From positions 434,001 through 498,000 of the forward strand of contig JANXCT010000001.1 of assembly GCA_025059875.1 (NCBI GenBank): DNA of 64,000 bases, written 5' to 3'. Positions 34,078-42,426 of the stretch are shown here, piece after piece. The DNA comes from Candidatus Kapaibacterium sp. Lineage in GTDB: Bacteria > Bacteroidota > Ignavibacteria > Kapaibacteriales > HRBIN21. The position numbers and the translations under genes were made by a program. Every line of letters begins with the position of its first letter. The stretch's first letter is position 1. Under the pieces are notes generated by a model, which worked only from the letters and a program-made list of their open reading frames with translations, searched no databases and was not told the DNA's origin.

Positions 34078-34085
34078 CAAAAATA
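34078..34085 (-). promoter_or_regulatory. Bacteroidetes-type -7 box for asd
   Basis: TATTTTTG on the minus strand, exact TAnnTTTG, 21 nt before the asd ATG. Confidence 0.5.
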
Positions 34086-34111
34086 CGCTCTCCGCCCTGG
34101 AGCATCCCGGC

Positions 34112-34119
34112 TATATTTG
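34112..34119 (+). promoter_or_regulatory. Bacteroidetes-type -7 box for the amidase gene
   Basis: TATATTTG on the plus strand, exact TAnnTTTG. Transcription would start around 34126, so the ATG at 34146 is the likely start and the in-frame codon at 34119 cannot be. Divergent from the asd box, with about 26 nt between the two. Confidence 0.5.
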
Positions 34120-34145
34120 TGACAGGCACCGGAAGCGCAATTCTG

Positions 34146-34952
34146 ATGGCCTTGCTGCGGGTGGCCGTGGTACAATTCGCTCCTGTCCTTGGTGACGTTC
34201 AGCGCAATCTTGCCACCATTCTGGAGCTTCTGGATGCGGCGCAAGGAGCCGACGTTGTAGTTTTCCCCGAGCTAGCAACCTCAGGCTACTTCTTCCTTGC
34301 GCGGTGTGAAGTTGCTGCCGTAGCTGAGCCAGCAAATGGTCCTACGATAGAGCGGCTGCACCGCGAGGCCCAGCGGCGGCAGCAAGTGCTCGTCGTTGGT
34401 TTCCCGGAGTCTGCTCGGGACAAGCTCTACAACGCTGCGGCAGTGCTGCTGCCCAGAGCCACATCTGCCGTGGTCTATCGCAAGACGCACCTCTTCTACA
34501 AGGAGAAGCTCTGCTTCGATCCGGGCGATACTGGATTTGTCGTCGTTCCAGTGCCAGAACTGGGGGTCCGGATTGGGGTGATGATCTGCTACGACTGGCG
34601 CTTCCCAGAGGCAGCTCGCACGTTGGCTCTACAGGGAGCGGAGCTCATTGCCTGTCCCTCTAACTTGGTCACCTCTGCGTGGGAGAGGGTTATGCCAGTA
34701 CGGGCGCTAGAGAACAGGGTCTACCTAGCTGTGGCTAACCGTACAGGTGTTGAGCAGCGTGAAGGCGAGGAACTGCACTTTCAGGGCAAGTCAGCCATCT
34801 ACGGTCCGGAGGGAGAGATTTACTGCCGAGCCGGACCAGAGGAGCAGGCCGTACTCGTCGCAGAGCTTGAGATAGATCGAGCTCGCGACAAGACAATCGG
34901 TCCTTTTGGGGATATCTTCGCTGACCGGCGCCCAGAGTACTATCGACTATGA
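34146..34952 (+). CDS. Carbon-nitrogen hydrolase (nitrilase superfamily amidase)
   Basis: 268 residues with the complete Glu-Lys-Cys triad: FPELATSGYFF (Glu), YRKTHLFYKEKLCF (Lys) and MICYDWRFPEAAR (Cys). The overall form fits the omega-amidase/N-carbamoylputrescine-like group of soluble amidases; the substrate is unknown. Start from ATG 34146, supported by the upstream promoter box. The stop overlaps the convergent M32 stop by 6 nt. Confidence 0.88.
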   Translation: MALLRVAVVQFAPVLGDVQRNLATILELLDAAQGADVVVFPELATSGYFFLARCEVAAVAEPANGPTIERLHREAQRRQQVLVVGFPESARDKLYNAAAVLLPRATSAVVYRKTHLFYKEKLCFDPGDTGFVVVPVPELGVRIGVMICYDWRFPEAARTLALQGAELIACPSNLVTSAWERVMPVRALENRVYLAVANRTGVEQREGEELHFQGKSAIYGPEGEIYCRAGPEEQAVLVAELEIDRARDKTIGPFGDIFADRRPEYYRL

Positions 34953-36494
34953 CGGTTCTGCGTAAACGCGCTCGAGTTTTGCGGTGATGTAGTCCACGAA
35001 GTCGCGGATTGATAGCCCTTCGCCAGTGACCTCGGCAAGCAGCTCTTGAGGGGTCTTGAGGGCACCAGCAGAGTAGATGTTTCGGCGGAGCCACTCTACG
35101 ATTGGTCCAAAGGTGCCCTGGGCGATCAACTGCTCAACGTCAGGGAGCTCCTCCCGCAAGCGTTTCCAGAACATCGCCGCGTACAGCTTGCCCAAGGTGT
35201 AGCAAGGGAAGTATCCGAAGTCCCCCAGCGACCAGTGGATGTCCTGCAGGCAGCCGGTGCGGTCATCGGGTGGGCGTAATCCTAAAAGCTCCTCCATGCC
35301 TGCATTCCAGGCTTCGGGGATGTCTCTGACTTGCAGCTCTTCGGTGATGAGCGCAACCTCTAGGCGGAAGCGGAGGAGGATGTGGAAATGGTATGTTACC
35401 TCGTCGGCCTCTATGCGAATGAGCGAGGGCTGGACGAAGTTGACCGTGCGGAAGAGCAGCTCTGGAGTTAGGTCAGCCCAAGGGGTGGAGAGCATACCGT
35501 TGAAGTGTCTCCGCCACAAGGGGGCGGCCCACTGGCAGAAGGCGAGACTGCGACCGATGATGTCCTCCCAAAACAGCGCCTGAGATTCGTGGATGGCCGT
35601 AGAGGCTCCATCGCCAGCGAAAGTGTCGGCTAGCTCCGGGGGAAGATTCTGGTCGTAGAGAGCGTGTCCCAGCTCATGGAGGAAGCTGTAGAGGCATGTC
35701 CGTGGGTCCTCTTCGTCGCAGCGGGTGGTAATTCGCACGTCCTCGGGGCCGAACATCGTGCAGAAGGGATGAGTGGCGTAGTCGATTCGACCCTGGTCTA
35801 ACCTAAACCCGATCGCCTCGCAGATAGCACGGCCGAGCACGAATTGAGCCGCGCAAGGGGCAGGATGGAGGAAAGGCTGTGGCTGGGGACGGTTCTGGAC
35901 CCAAGAGAGCAACTCACGCATGTTCTGGGCAACTTCCTCCAGCAGGTTCTGGAGTGTACTGGTGCGCATTCCAGGCTCATACAGCTCCAGAAGGGCGTCG
36001 TAGGGATGCTCGGCATAGCCGTAATGGCCTATCTGCTCGCGCTTCAGCTCTATGAGCTGGCGCAAGTACGGGGCGAAAAGTTGGAAGTCGTTCTCTTTTC
36101 GGGCGTATCGCCAGCTTTCCACGGCAAGGGCTCGGGTGTGGGCTAGCTCTACAGCTAGCCGTCGTGGAAGGGCACCGACGCGACGGAACTCCCGTAGGAA
36201 GAGGCGGGCCATCCGCTGGTCCGAGTCAGGGAGCTGAGGCAGAAGCTGCTGAAGGCGCTCAGCCAAGCGGCGAGCTCGTGAGCTGGTGAGCTCGCGGTAC
36301 ACAAGCTCTTCTAAAGTTGCTATGTGCTGGGCGCGACGCTCGGCAGCTCGGGATGGCATGTAGGTCTCCTGGTCCCACCCCAACAGCGCGAGCGCAGAGC
36401 GCAGATGCTGTACTGTCCGCATCAGCTCGCTAAGCTCCGCGCGAAGCCGCGTAAGCGTCCGCTGCTGGATACGGCCGGTTGCATGTGCCATCAT
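34947..36494 (-). CDS. M32 family metallocarboxypeptidase (Taq type)
   Basis: 515 residues, the usual length. The zinc motif HELGHALYDQNLP and the TYMPSRAAERRAQHIATLE N-terminal block are family signatures, with LGWDQETYMP before. M32 enzymes trim C-terminal residues of peptides in the cytosol. Starts ATG 36494 or 36491 (two adjacent Met), 7 nt after the dsbD stop. Its 3' end overlaps the convergent amidase gene. Confidence 0.93.
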   Translation of the reverse strand: MMAHATGRIQQRTLTRLRAELSELMRTVQHLRSALALLGWDQETYMPSRAAERRAQHIATLEELVYRELTSSRARRLAERLQQLLPQLPDSDQRMARLFLREFRRVGALPRRLAVELAHTRALAVESWRYARKENDFQLFAPYLRQLIELKREQIGHYGYAEHPYDALLELYEPGMRTSTLQNLLEEVAQNMRELLSWVQNRPQPQPFLHPAPCAAQFVLGRAICEAIGFRLDQGRIDYATHPFCTMFGPEDVRITTRCDEEDPRTCLYSFLHELGHALYDQNLPPELADTFAGDGASTAIHESQALFWEDIIGRSLAFCQWAAPLWRRHFNGMLSTPWADLTPELLFRTVNFVQPSLIRIEADEVTYHFHILLRFRLEVALITEELQVRDIPEAWNAGMEELLGLRPPDDRTGCLQDIHWSLGDFGYFPCYTLGKLYAAMFWKRLREELPDVEQLIAQGTFGPIVEWLRRNIYSAGALKTPQELLAEVTGEGLSIRDFVDYITAKLERVYAEPS

Positions 36495-36501
36495 TCGCGC
36501 T

Positions 36502-38469
36502 TCAGTAGAGGGACCCGACTCGATGCTGAAATGCTCTGCGGAGGAACGAGGCGAACTCATCCGGATCTCGAGTGAAGCCTGTCGTTGCGATTGTCCGTCC
36601 TGAAGGGGTCAAGATGGCGTAGAAAGGGAGCTCTATCGTCCCGAAGCGCTCTTGCTGGAGGCGCTTATTGGAGATGAAGGGCTCGGTGAGGCGATCCGTG
36701 AAGAGGCGTACCCGGACCATGCTGTCTAAGAGCGACCGGACCTGCGGTTTCGGGAAGATGTTGGTCTCCATCCATCGGCAATTGGTGCAGGTGAAGCCCG
36801 TAAAGTCTATGAAGACAGGGCGTCCGGAACGCTGTGCTTCGGCGAGGGCTGTCTCGAGGTTGTCGTACCACTCCAGTTCCTGGGACGTTGGAGCAAGTCT
36901 TGGCATAGAGAGCTGCGAGGGGTCCTTCCCTATGAGCTCGTGGTAGTCACGTGGGGGTAGGAATGCCTCGAGTTCACCCAAGGGCTTGTCCCATAGCCCT
37001 GTTGCCAGCCATATCGTGATGGTCCCGAAGAGAGTAGCTATGATGACACGCGCCGGTCCTACCTGCTCTATCGGCGTGTCATGGGGTAGGCGGAAGAACC
37101 CAAGGACATAGAGAGTGATGAAGGCCCCGCAAATGACCCAACTTGCGAGGAAGAGCTCTCGCGTGATGATGCCCCACCCCCACACTAAGTCGGCGTTGCT
37201 GAGGAATTTCACCGCTGCTGCCAACTCCAGGAATCCCATCACGACTTTGAGGTTGTTCATCCATGCTCCGGCTCGGGGTAGTCCGGCTATGGCCGCTGGG
37301 AAGAGCGCAAGCAGGAAGAAAGGAGCAGCGAACACAGCGGAGAACGCCGTCATTCCCAGCAGTGGATAGAACCATTCTCCAGCGGCAATTGCCACGAGAG
37401 CTGTGCCGACGAAGGGCATTGTGCAGGTGAAGGAGGTCAGCGAGAAGGTTAACCCCATGAGCAGCACGCCTACAGTGCCGTGCCGTTCCGATGCCTGGTG
37501 GAGTCGGTTCAGCAGCCTGGGGGGGAGCATCAGCTCGTAAGCGCCGAACAGGTTGAGTGCGAAGGCAACGAAGAGAGCAGCAATTCCTAGGTTGACCCAC
37601 GGGTTCGTTGCAAACTCCTGAATGCCTGTTGCGCCAAACAGGAGGGAGAGTAGGAATCCTAAGCCGACGAATGTTGCCATGATGCCCAGTGCATACAGCA
37701 GGGCATCGCGTATGGCGCGCCGCCGATTCCGCTCTGCTCGCTTCGTGAAGAAGGAGACGGTGATGGGAATCATCGGGAAGACGCACGGCGTCAAGAGCGC
37801 AAAAGCTCCAGCACCGGCTGCAATGCTCAGCAGGAGCCAGATGTTCTGTGGTGCTGCCACCTTCGACTGCTCTGCTGGCGGAGCTGGACTTTGAGTCTGC
37901 GGTGCAGATGTTCGGTGCTCGAGGACAGAGGTAGCTTGTGGCGGTGGAGTAGAGGTATCCGAAGGGGCTGCCTCAACCGCAGCAGCTTCGACGACGAGCT
38001 CGATTGGCAAGCGGGCTTCTTCGGGCGGGAGGCAGCGGATGGAGTCACAGACCTGGTAGACTACAACCACCTGTGCTCCGTAGCGGCCCGGTTGTGGTGC
38101 CGTAATGCGAATGGGGAGGTGGAAGAGGACACTGCCTGTGTAGTACTCCACCTCCATCTGGAAGCCCTCGTCATACTTACGTTGTGGGCGAGGGGCGCGG
38201 ATTCTTCCTACCAACTCCACCACAGAGGCTGGAGCGACGCTCAATCGCAAGGGCTCTGGACCTATCCCGTCAGCGTTGACCTGTGGGGTGAGGCTGTAGG
38301 TATACCAGCCGGGCTTCAACTGTAGTCGAACGGTAATCGAGGCCGTGTCGCCGGCGGGCCGGCGCAGGACGGGCGGGGAGACGCTAAGCTCTACCGGAGA
38401 ATTTGACTGCGCAGCAGAGCAGAGTGCGCTCACAAGTCCTATGGCGAGCAATCGCAGGGGGGATCGCAT
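36502..38469 (-). CDS. dsbD: Thiol:disulfide interchange protein DsbD
   Basis: 655 residues in the three-part DsbD order. Signal peptide and N-terminal alpha domain with its cysteine pair in VCDSIRCLPPEEARLPI (about 140-156), a Pro/Gln/Ala-rich linker, eight-helix membrane domain with conserved Cys in LLTPCVFPMIPI and SLTSFTCTMPFVG, and a C-terminal thioredoxin domain with CTNCRWME (about 560). It carries electrons from cytosolic thioredoxin across the inner membrane to periplasmic thiols. It overlaps the gene upstream by 31 nt. Confidence 0.93.
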   Translation of the reverse strand: MRSPLRLLAIGLVSALCSAAQSNSPVELSVSPPVLRRPAGDTASITVRLQLKPGWYTYSLTPQVNADGIGPEPLRLSVAPASVVELVGRIRAPRPQRKYDEGFQMEVEYYTGSVLFHLPIRITAPQPGRYGAQVVVVYQVCDSIRCLPPEEARLPIELVVEAAAVEAAPSDTSTPPPQATSVLEHRTSAPQTQSPAPPAEQSKVAAPQNIWLLLSIAAGAGAFALLTPCVFPMIPITVSFFTKRAERNRRRAIRDALLYALGIMATFVGLGFLLSLLFGATGIQEFATNPWVNLGIAALFVAFALNLFGAYELMLPPRLLNRLHQASERHGTVGVLLMGLTFSLTSFTCTMPFVGTALVAIAAGEWFYPLLGMTAFSAVFAAPFFLLALFPAAIAGLPRAGAWMNNLKVVMGFLELAAAVKFLSNADLVWGWGIITRELFLASWVICGAFITLYVLGFFRLPHDTPIEQVGPARVIIATLFGTITIWLATGLWDKPLGELEAFLPPRDYHELIGKDPSQLSMPRLAPTSQELEWYDNLETALAEAQRSGRPVFIDFTGFTCTNCRWMETNIFPKPQVRSLLDSMVRVRLFTDRLTEPFISNKRLQQERFGTIELPFYAILTPSGRTIATTGFTRDPDEFASFLRRAFQHRVGSLY

Positions 38470-38855
38470 AGCTGGAGTTCTCGCAGCATTGGCACGATCG
38501 TCTCCTCTGCGCCGAGCTGCTGGGCAAAGTAATGCAGGATGATTGCCGCGTCGCGGAGGGGATGGAGACTGTAGAGTTGGCCTTGCAACTGGGCTCTAGC
38601 TCCTCCCTGGAGACGCGCTGCTGCCTGGCGGACATGCTCCGGTAGCCGGCTGTCGCTTGCGAGTTCCCGGAGGTTCTGCCCGACGTGGGTGCCGTACGAT
38701 GGGTAACCCAGCTGTGGCAGTGCCTGTACCAACCATGCGACCGCACGTCGAGCGCAGACTCTTGCCTTCCCCTCATTTCCCTCCTGTAGGGCCTTGGAGC
38801 TAGTTTCCAGCTCCCAACGGAGCTGCAGTAGCAGCGTCTCCGGTAAGGGCTGCAT
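38439..38855 (-). CDS. Unknown helical protein
   Basis: 138 residues, no signal peptide, largely alpha-helical. Residues about 25-50 (ALQEGNEGKARVCARRAVAW) resemble the first helix of HEPN-type bundles, but the catalytic R-x4-6-H is not evident. A C-terminal cluster of Cys (CDPPCDC) could bind metal. Not recognised. It overlaps dsbD and has its own promoter box (38879-38886), 23 nt upstream. Confidence 0.65.
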   Translation of the reverse strand: MQPLPETLLLQLRWELETSSKALQEGNEGKARVCARRAVAWLVQALPQLGYPSYGTHVGQNLRELASDSRLPEHVRQAAARLQGGARAQLQGQLYSLHPLRDAAIILHYFAQQLGAEETIVPMLRELQLCDPPCDCSP

Positions 38856-38878
38856 AGCGTTTAGCCTTTACTAAATTG

Positions 38879-38886
38879 CAAACTTA
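38879..38886 (-). promoter_or_regulatory. Bacteroidetes-type -7 box with a TTG at -33 for the dsbD operon
   Basis: TAAGTTTG on the minus strand, exact TAnnTTTG, with GTTG 18 nt further upstream, which is near the expected spacing of the -33 element. It lies 23 nt before the ATG at 38855. Confidence 0.6.
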
Positions 38887-38917
38887 GCAACCAGAGGCGT
38901 TGTTCAACGGAGCGCGT

Positions 38918-38923
38918 AAGGAG
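38918..38923 (+). promoter_or_regulatory. glyS: Shine-Dalgarno of glyS
   Basis: AAGGAG, 4 nt before ATG 38928. A textbook ribosome binding site, showing that this genome uses Shine-Dalgarno signals as well as Bacteroidetes-type promoters. Confidence 0.8.
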
Positions 38924-38927
38924 TACG

Positions 38928-40361
38928 ATGGCGGCAGCCTCGTTAGACGCAGTAGTCTCCTTGGCCAAACGGCGTGGGTTTGTCTTTCAGTCTTCCGAGA
39001 TCTACGGAGGCCTCAACGGCGTTTGGGACTTCGGTCCGTTGGGAGTTGAGCTACTGCGGAATCTCAAAGAGGCTTGGTGGCAGGCAATGACGCTGCGAGA
39101 GGATATCGAGGGCTTGGATGCTGCCATCCTCATGCATCCACGGGTTTGGGAAGCGAGCGGCCATGTGGCTCAGTTTTCCGACCCGATGGTGGATAACAGA
39201 GTTAGCAAGATGCGGTATCGGGCTGATGCTCTTATCGAGGATTACATCGGCCGGCTCTACGCCGAGGGGAGGACGGAGGAGGCACAGTACTGGGAGGGGC
39301 GGCTGCGGCGAGCTTCGGAGGCACGGGACTATCATGCCATCATCGTAGAAGCTCGCATCCCCGATCCTGTCTCTGGGACCTGCGAGTGGACGGAAGTGCG
39401 GCACTTCAACTTGATGTTCAAGACCTTCTTCGGCCCTGTCGAGGATGACGGCAGCATCGTCTACCTCCGTCCGGAGACGGCACAAGGCATCTATGTGAAC
39501 TTCCTCAACGTCTTGCAGACCCGTCGTCGGAAGATCCCCTTCGGCATTGCACAGATTGGCAAAGCCTTCCGAAACGAGGTGACAACGAAGAACTTCCTCT
39601 TCCGGACGCGGGAGTTTGAGCAGATGGAGATGCAGTACTTCGTCAAGCCAGGGACAGAGCAGGAGTGGTTCGACTACTGGCTTCAGGAGCGCTACCGCTG
39701 GTATCGTGCCCTAGGCATCCCAGAAGAGCAGCTCCGGATTCGGCCACATGAGAAGCTAGCTCACTACGCTGCTGCGGCGGTGGATATCGAGTTCCTCTTT
39801 CCCTTCGGGTGGGGAGAACTGGAGGGCATCCACTCACGCACAGATTACGACTTGCGTCGTCACCAGGAGTACTCCGGGAAGCGGCTGGAGTACGTTGATC
39901 CCGTCACTCGCGAGAGCTACATCCCGTATGTCGTGGAGACTTCTGCGGGGGCGACACGCTCGTTCCTGGCGTTCCTCTGTAGTGCTTACGACGAAGAGAT
40001 CCCACCGGGACGGGGAACAACGGAGCGCCGCACGGTGCTACGACTCCATCCGGCACTAGCCCCAGTCAAGGCAGCCGTCTTCCCATTGGTCAACCGTGAT
40101 GGGATGCCAGAGGTGGCTCAGAAGCTCTATCGGGAGCTCCGCCGCTACTTGCGGGTGGAGTACGATGACTCGGGGGCAATTGGGCGCCGATACCGTCGGC
40201 AAGACGAGATTGGCACACCATTTTGCATCACCATAGACGGTCAGACGCTCCGAGATGAGACTGTGACGGTTCGGGACCGGGATACGATGGAGCAGGTCCG
40301 TATCCCGTTGAACCAAGTCTTAGCCTACCTTCACGAGCGGATCCAGCTTCCCGTTCCGTAG
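38928..40361 (+). CDS. glyS: Glycyl-tRNA synthetase, dimeric type
   Basis: 477 residues of the class II alpha2-type glycyl-tRNA synthetase. Motif region RRGFVFQSSEIYGGLNGVWDF is typical, YLRPETAQGIYVNF and FRNEVTTKNFLFRTREFEQMEM are class II motifs 2-like. The C-terminal anticodon-binding domain (LHPALAPVKAAVFPLV onwards) is present. AAGGAG precedes the start. Followed after 4 nt by ctpA. The long alpha/beta bacterial form is thereby ruled out. Confidence 0.96.
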   Translation: MAAASLDAVVSLAKRRGFVFQSSEIYGGLNGVWDFGPLGVELLRNLKEAWWQAMTLREDIEGLDAAILMHPRVWEASGHVAQFSDPMVDNRVSKMRYRADALIEDYIGRLYAEGRTEEAQYWEGRLRRASEARDYHAIIVEARIPDPVSGTCEWTEVRHFNLMFKTFFGPVEDDGSIVYLRPETAQGIYVNFLNVLQTRRRKIPFGIAQIGKAFRNEVTTKNFLFRTREFEQMEMQYFVKPGTEQEWFDYWLQERYRWYRALGIPEEQLRIRPHEKLAHYAAAAVDIEFLFPFGWGELEGIHSRTDYDLRRHQEYSGKRLEYVDPVTRESYIPYVVETSAGATRSFLAFLCSAYDEEIPPGRGTTERRTVLRLHPALAPVKAAVFPLVNRDGMPEVAQKLYRELRRYLRVEYDDSGAIGRRYRRQDEIGTPFCITIDGQTLRDETVTVRDRDTMEQVRIPLNQVLAYLHERIQLPVP

Positions 40362-40365
40362 GGCG

Positions 40366-42033
40366 ATGATGAAGAGTGTGCGTCGGTGGCTTGTGGTTGC
40401 TGGGTTCTGCGGCGTGGTCGCCGGGATTACGGTCTTGAGGTTAGCGGCCGTGGCTCAAGAGCCCTTCGTGATGAAGATGACCAAGGCCTTGGACATCTTC
40501 ACGGCTGTACTGCGGCAGCTAATTACCCAGTACGTCGAACCGATTGATCCTGAGGAGCTGCTGCAGAGCTCGTTGGAGGTCATGCTGAAGCAGATAGACC
40601 CATACACGCGCTACATTGACGAAAGCGGCAGCGACGAGCTGGATATACTCTCGACGGGCTCGTATACGGGGATTGGGATCGTCGCTGGCATGCAGGATGA
40701 CAGCCTGTTGACGGTGCTGGAGGTCCACGAGCATTCCGATGCTTGGCGTGCTGGCATCCGTGTCGGCGATCGGCTCCTCCAGCTTGACTCAACAGTCGTG
40801 CTGAAGCTGCCGCCGCGGAGGCTGCGACAGTACACCCGTGGGGAGCCTGGCACTGTAGTTCGCGTTGTGCTCTTACGAGAGCGCCTGTCAGGCGGCTACG
40901 ACACGCTTCGGTTGCAAGTGCGGCGCGAGGAGATTCGCCTCCCCGCTGTCACGGTCGTGCGCCTCTTCGATGACGGCGTCGGTTATATTCGGCTGGAGCG
41001 GTTCTCTCGACGCGCGACAGAAGAAGTACGGCAAGCGCTTCAGCAGCTACAACAGCGGGCGTCCCTTCGGGGACTCATCATAGACGTGCGGGACAATCCT
41101 GGTGGGTTACTGGACGTTGCCGTCAATATCTGTGGGCTCTTCGTACCGCAGAACACTCCGCTGTTGACGATCCGAGGCCGAGATCCACAGCAGGACCGCG
41201 TCTACTACGCCTACGTCACTCCGGTAGAGACAGAGCTGCCGTTAGCGATCCTCATCGACCAAGGCAGTGCCAGTGCCTCAGAGATCCTAGCGGGGGTGCT
41301 TCAGGACCTGGACCGGGCGCTCATCGTCGGGAGCCCGTCAGTTGGGAAAGGTTCCGTGCAGTCGGTCCTTTCCCTCCCGCATGGGGCTTCGCTTCGGCTA
41401 ACGACGTCGCGATACTACATGCCTTCGGGTAGATCCCCACAGAAGATGCCACTGCCTCTGCTTGCAGCTAAGCAGCCCGAGCCTCCACAGCCGTTCTTTA
41501 CCCGTAATGGGCGCCGGGTAGAGGGCAACGTCGGCATCATCCCTGACACGATTGTATCGGCAGAGGATTCTCTGCCAGAACCCATCCGATGGCTCCAGAG
41601 GGAGGGATGGCTCTTTCGGTTCGCAACAGCCTATGCTGCTCAGTACACACAGCCTCCTTTCCGCTCTGCACCGGCAACTCTGCTCACGGAACTGGAACGC
41701 TTCTTAGAGCAGCACAAAGAGGCTGCCAGACTCTATCCCACGACTGCAGCCCTTACGAAGGCAGTGGAGGGAGCGCCGGACCATCTGCCCCCTGCGGCTG
41801 TGCGCCAACTCGAGCGGCTGCTCCAACAGAGTCGCCAACAGGAGCCTTCGCTGTTGCTGCGCTACCGCGAGGCTTTGCTGCCCCTGCTGGAGCGGGAGAT
41901 TTTAGCACGCTTCCTCCCGGCCCGGCAACTCCAAGAGCGGTTCCTCCAGTACGATCGGCAACTTGCTGCCGCTGCCGCTCTCGTGAAGAGCCAGCGCTAC
42001 TACCAAATCTTGGCTCTCACGCCGAATCGCTGA
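40366..42033 (+). CDS. ctpA: C-terminal processing peptidase (S41)
   Basis: 555 residues. Signal anchor (RWLVVAGFCGVVAGITVL), PDZ domain (about 95-180, TGIGIVAGMQDD and SDAWRAGIRVGDRLLQLD), then the S41 protease core: DVRDNPGGLLDVAV, catalytic Ser in QGSASASEILAG (about 305) and Lys in SVGKGSVQ (about 327). The C-terminal about 150 residues form a helical extension. It cleaves C-termini of periplasmic proteins. Start ATG 40366 or 40369. Confidence 0.93.
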   Translation: MMKSVRRWLVVAGFCGVVAGITVLRLAAVAQEPFVMKMTKALDIFTAVLRQLITQYVEPIDPEELLQSSLEVMLKQIDPYTRYIDESGSDELDILSTGSYTGIGIVAGMQDDSLLTVLEVHEHSDAWRAGIRVGDRLLQLDSTVVLKLPPRRLRQYTRGEPGTVVRVVLLRERLSGGYDTLRLQVRREEIRLPAVTVVRLFDDGVGYIRLERFSRRATEEVRQALQQLQQRASLRGLIIDVRDNPGGLLDVAVNICGLFVPQNTPLLTIRGRDPQQDRVYYAYVTPVETELPLAILIDQGSASASEILAGVLQDLDRALIVGSPSVGKGSVQSVLSLPHGASLRLTTSRYYMPSGRSPQKMPLPLLAAKQPEPPQPFFTRNGRRVEGNVGIIPDTIVSAEDSLPEPIRWLQREGWLFRFATAYAAQYTQPPFRSAPATLLTELERFLEQHKEAARLYPTTAALTKAVEGAPDHLPPAAVRQLERLLQQSRQQEPSLLLRYREALLPLLEREILARFLPARQLQERFLQYDRQLAAAAALVKSQRYYQILALTPNR

Positions 42034-42105
42034 GCCGCTGCCATAACACGGGCGGCAAAACGTCTACAGCCCCCGCAAGAGTCTGATACGCGGTCCCGAA
42101 CGGCC

Positions 42106-42426
42106 ATGAGCACGTACATCGTCAATCCTGTGGAAGTGCGCATGCAGGAAGACAAGAACGGAACCCTCTACCCAGCGGTCGTAGCGATGAGCATGCGCGC
42201 GAACGATTTGGCACTGCAGATTCGCCAAAAGTTAGAGGAGCGGATCGCCGACCTCATTGGGGATAGCGAGACCGAGGGAGAGCTGTATTCCCGGCGTCTC
42301 CAGGAAGAGCAGCTCCGGATTGCGCTAGAGTTCGAGCAGATTCCAAAGCCGACCTTCATAGCGATGAAGGAACGGCTACAAGGGCAGCTGACTTATCGAA
42401 TTCCGGAGTCTCCGGAGCCGTTCTAA
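42106..42426 (+). CDS. rpoZ: RNA polymerase omega subunit
   Basis: 106 residues resembling the Bacteroidetes/Chlorobi-type RpoZ: NGTLYPAVVAMSMRAND, and the C-terminal QLRIALEFEQIPKP..KERLQGQLTYR, which fits the LRIxLEFExxPKP...LQELLEGKIxYR-like pattern I know from that group. It binds the beta' subunit and stabilises RNA polymerase. The stop TAA overlaps the convergent stop of the mannosidase gene (CTAA). Because the family is small and poorly conserved, the assignment is likely but not certain. Confidence 0.75.
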   Translation: MSTYIVNPVEVRMQEDKNGTLYPAVVAMSMRANDLALQIRQKLEERIADLIGDSETEGELYSRRLQEEQLRIALEFEQIPKPTFIAMKERLQGQLTYRIPESPEPF

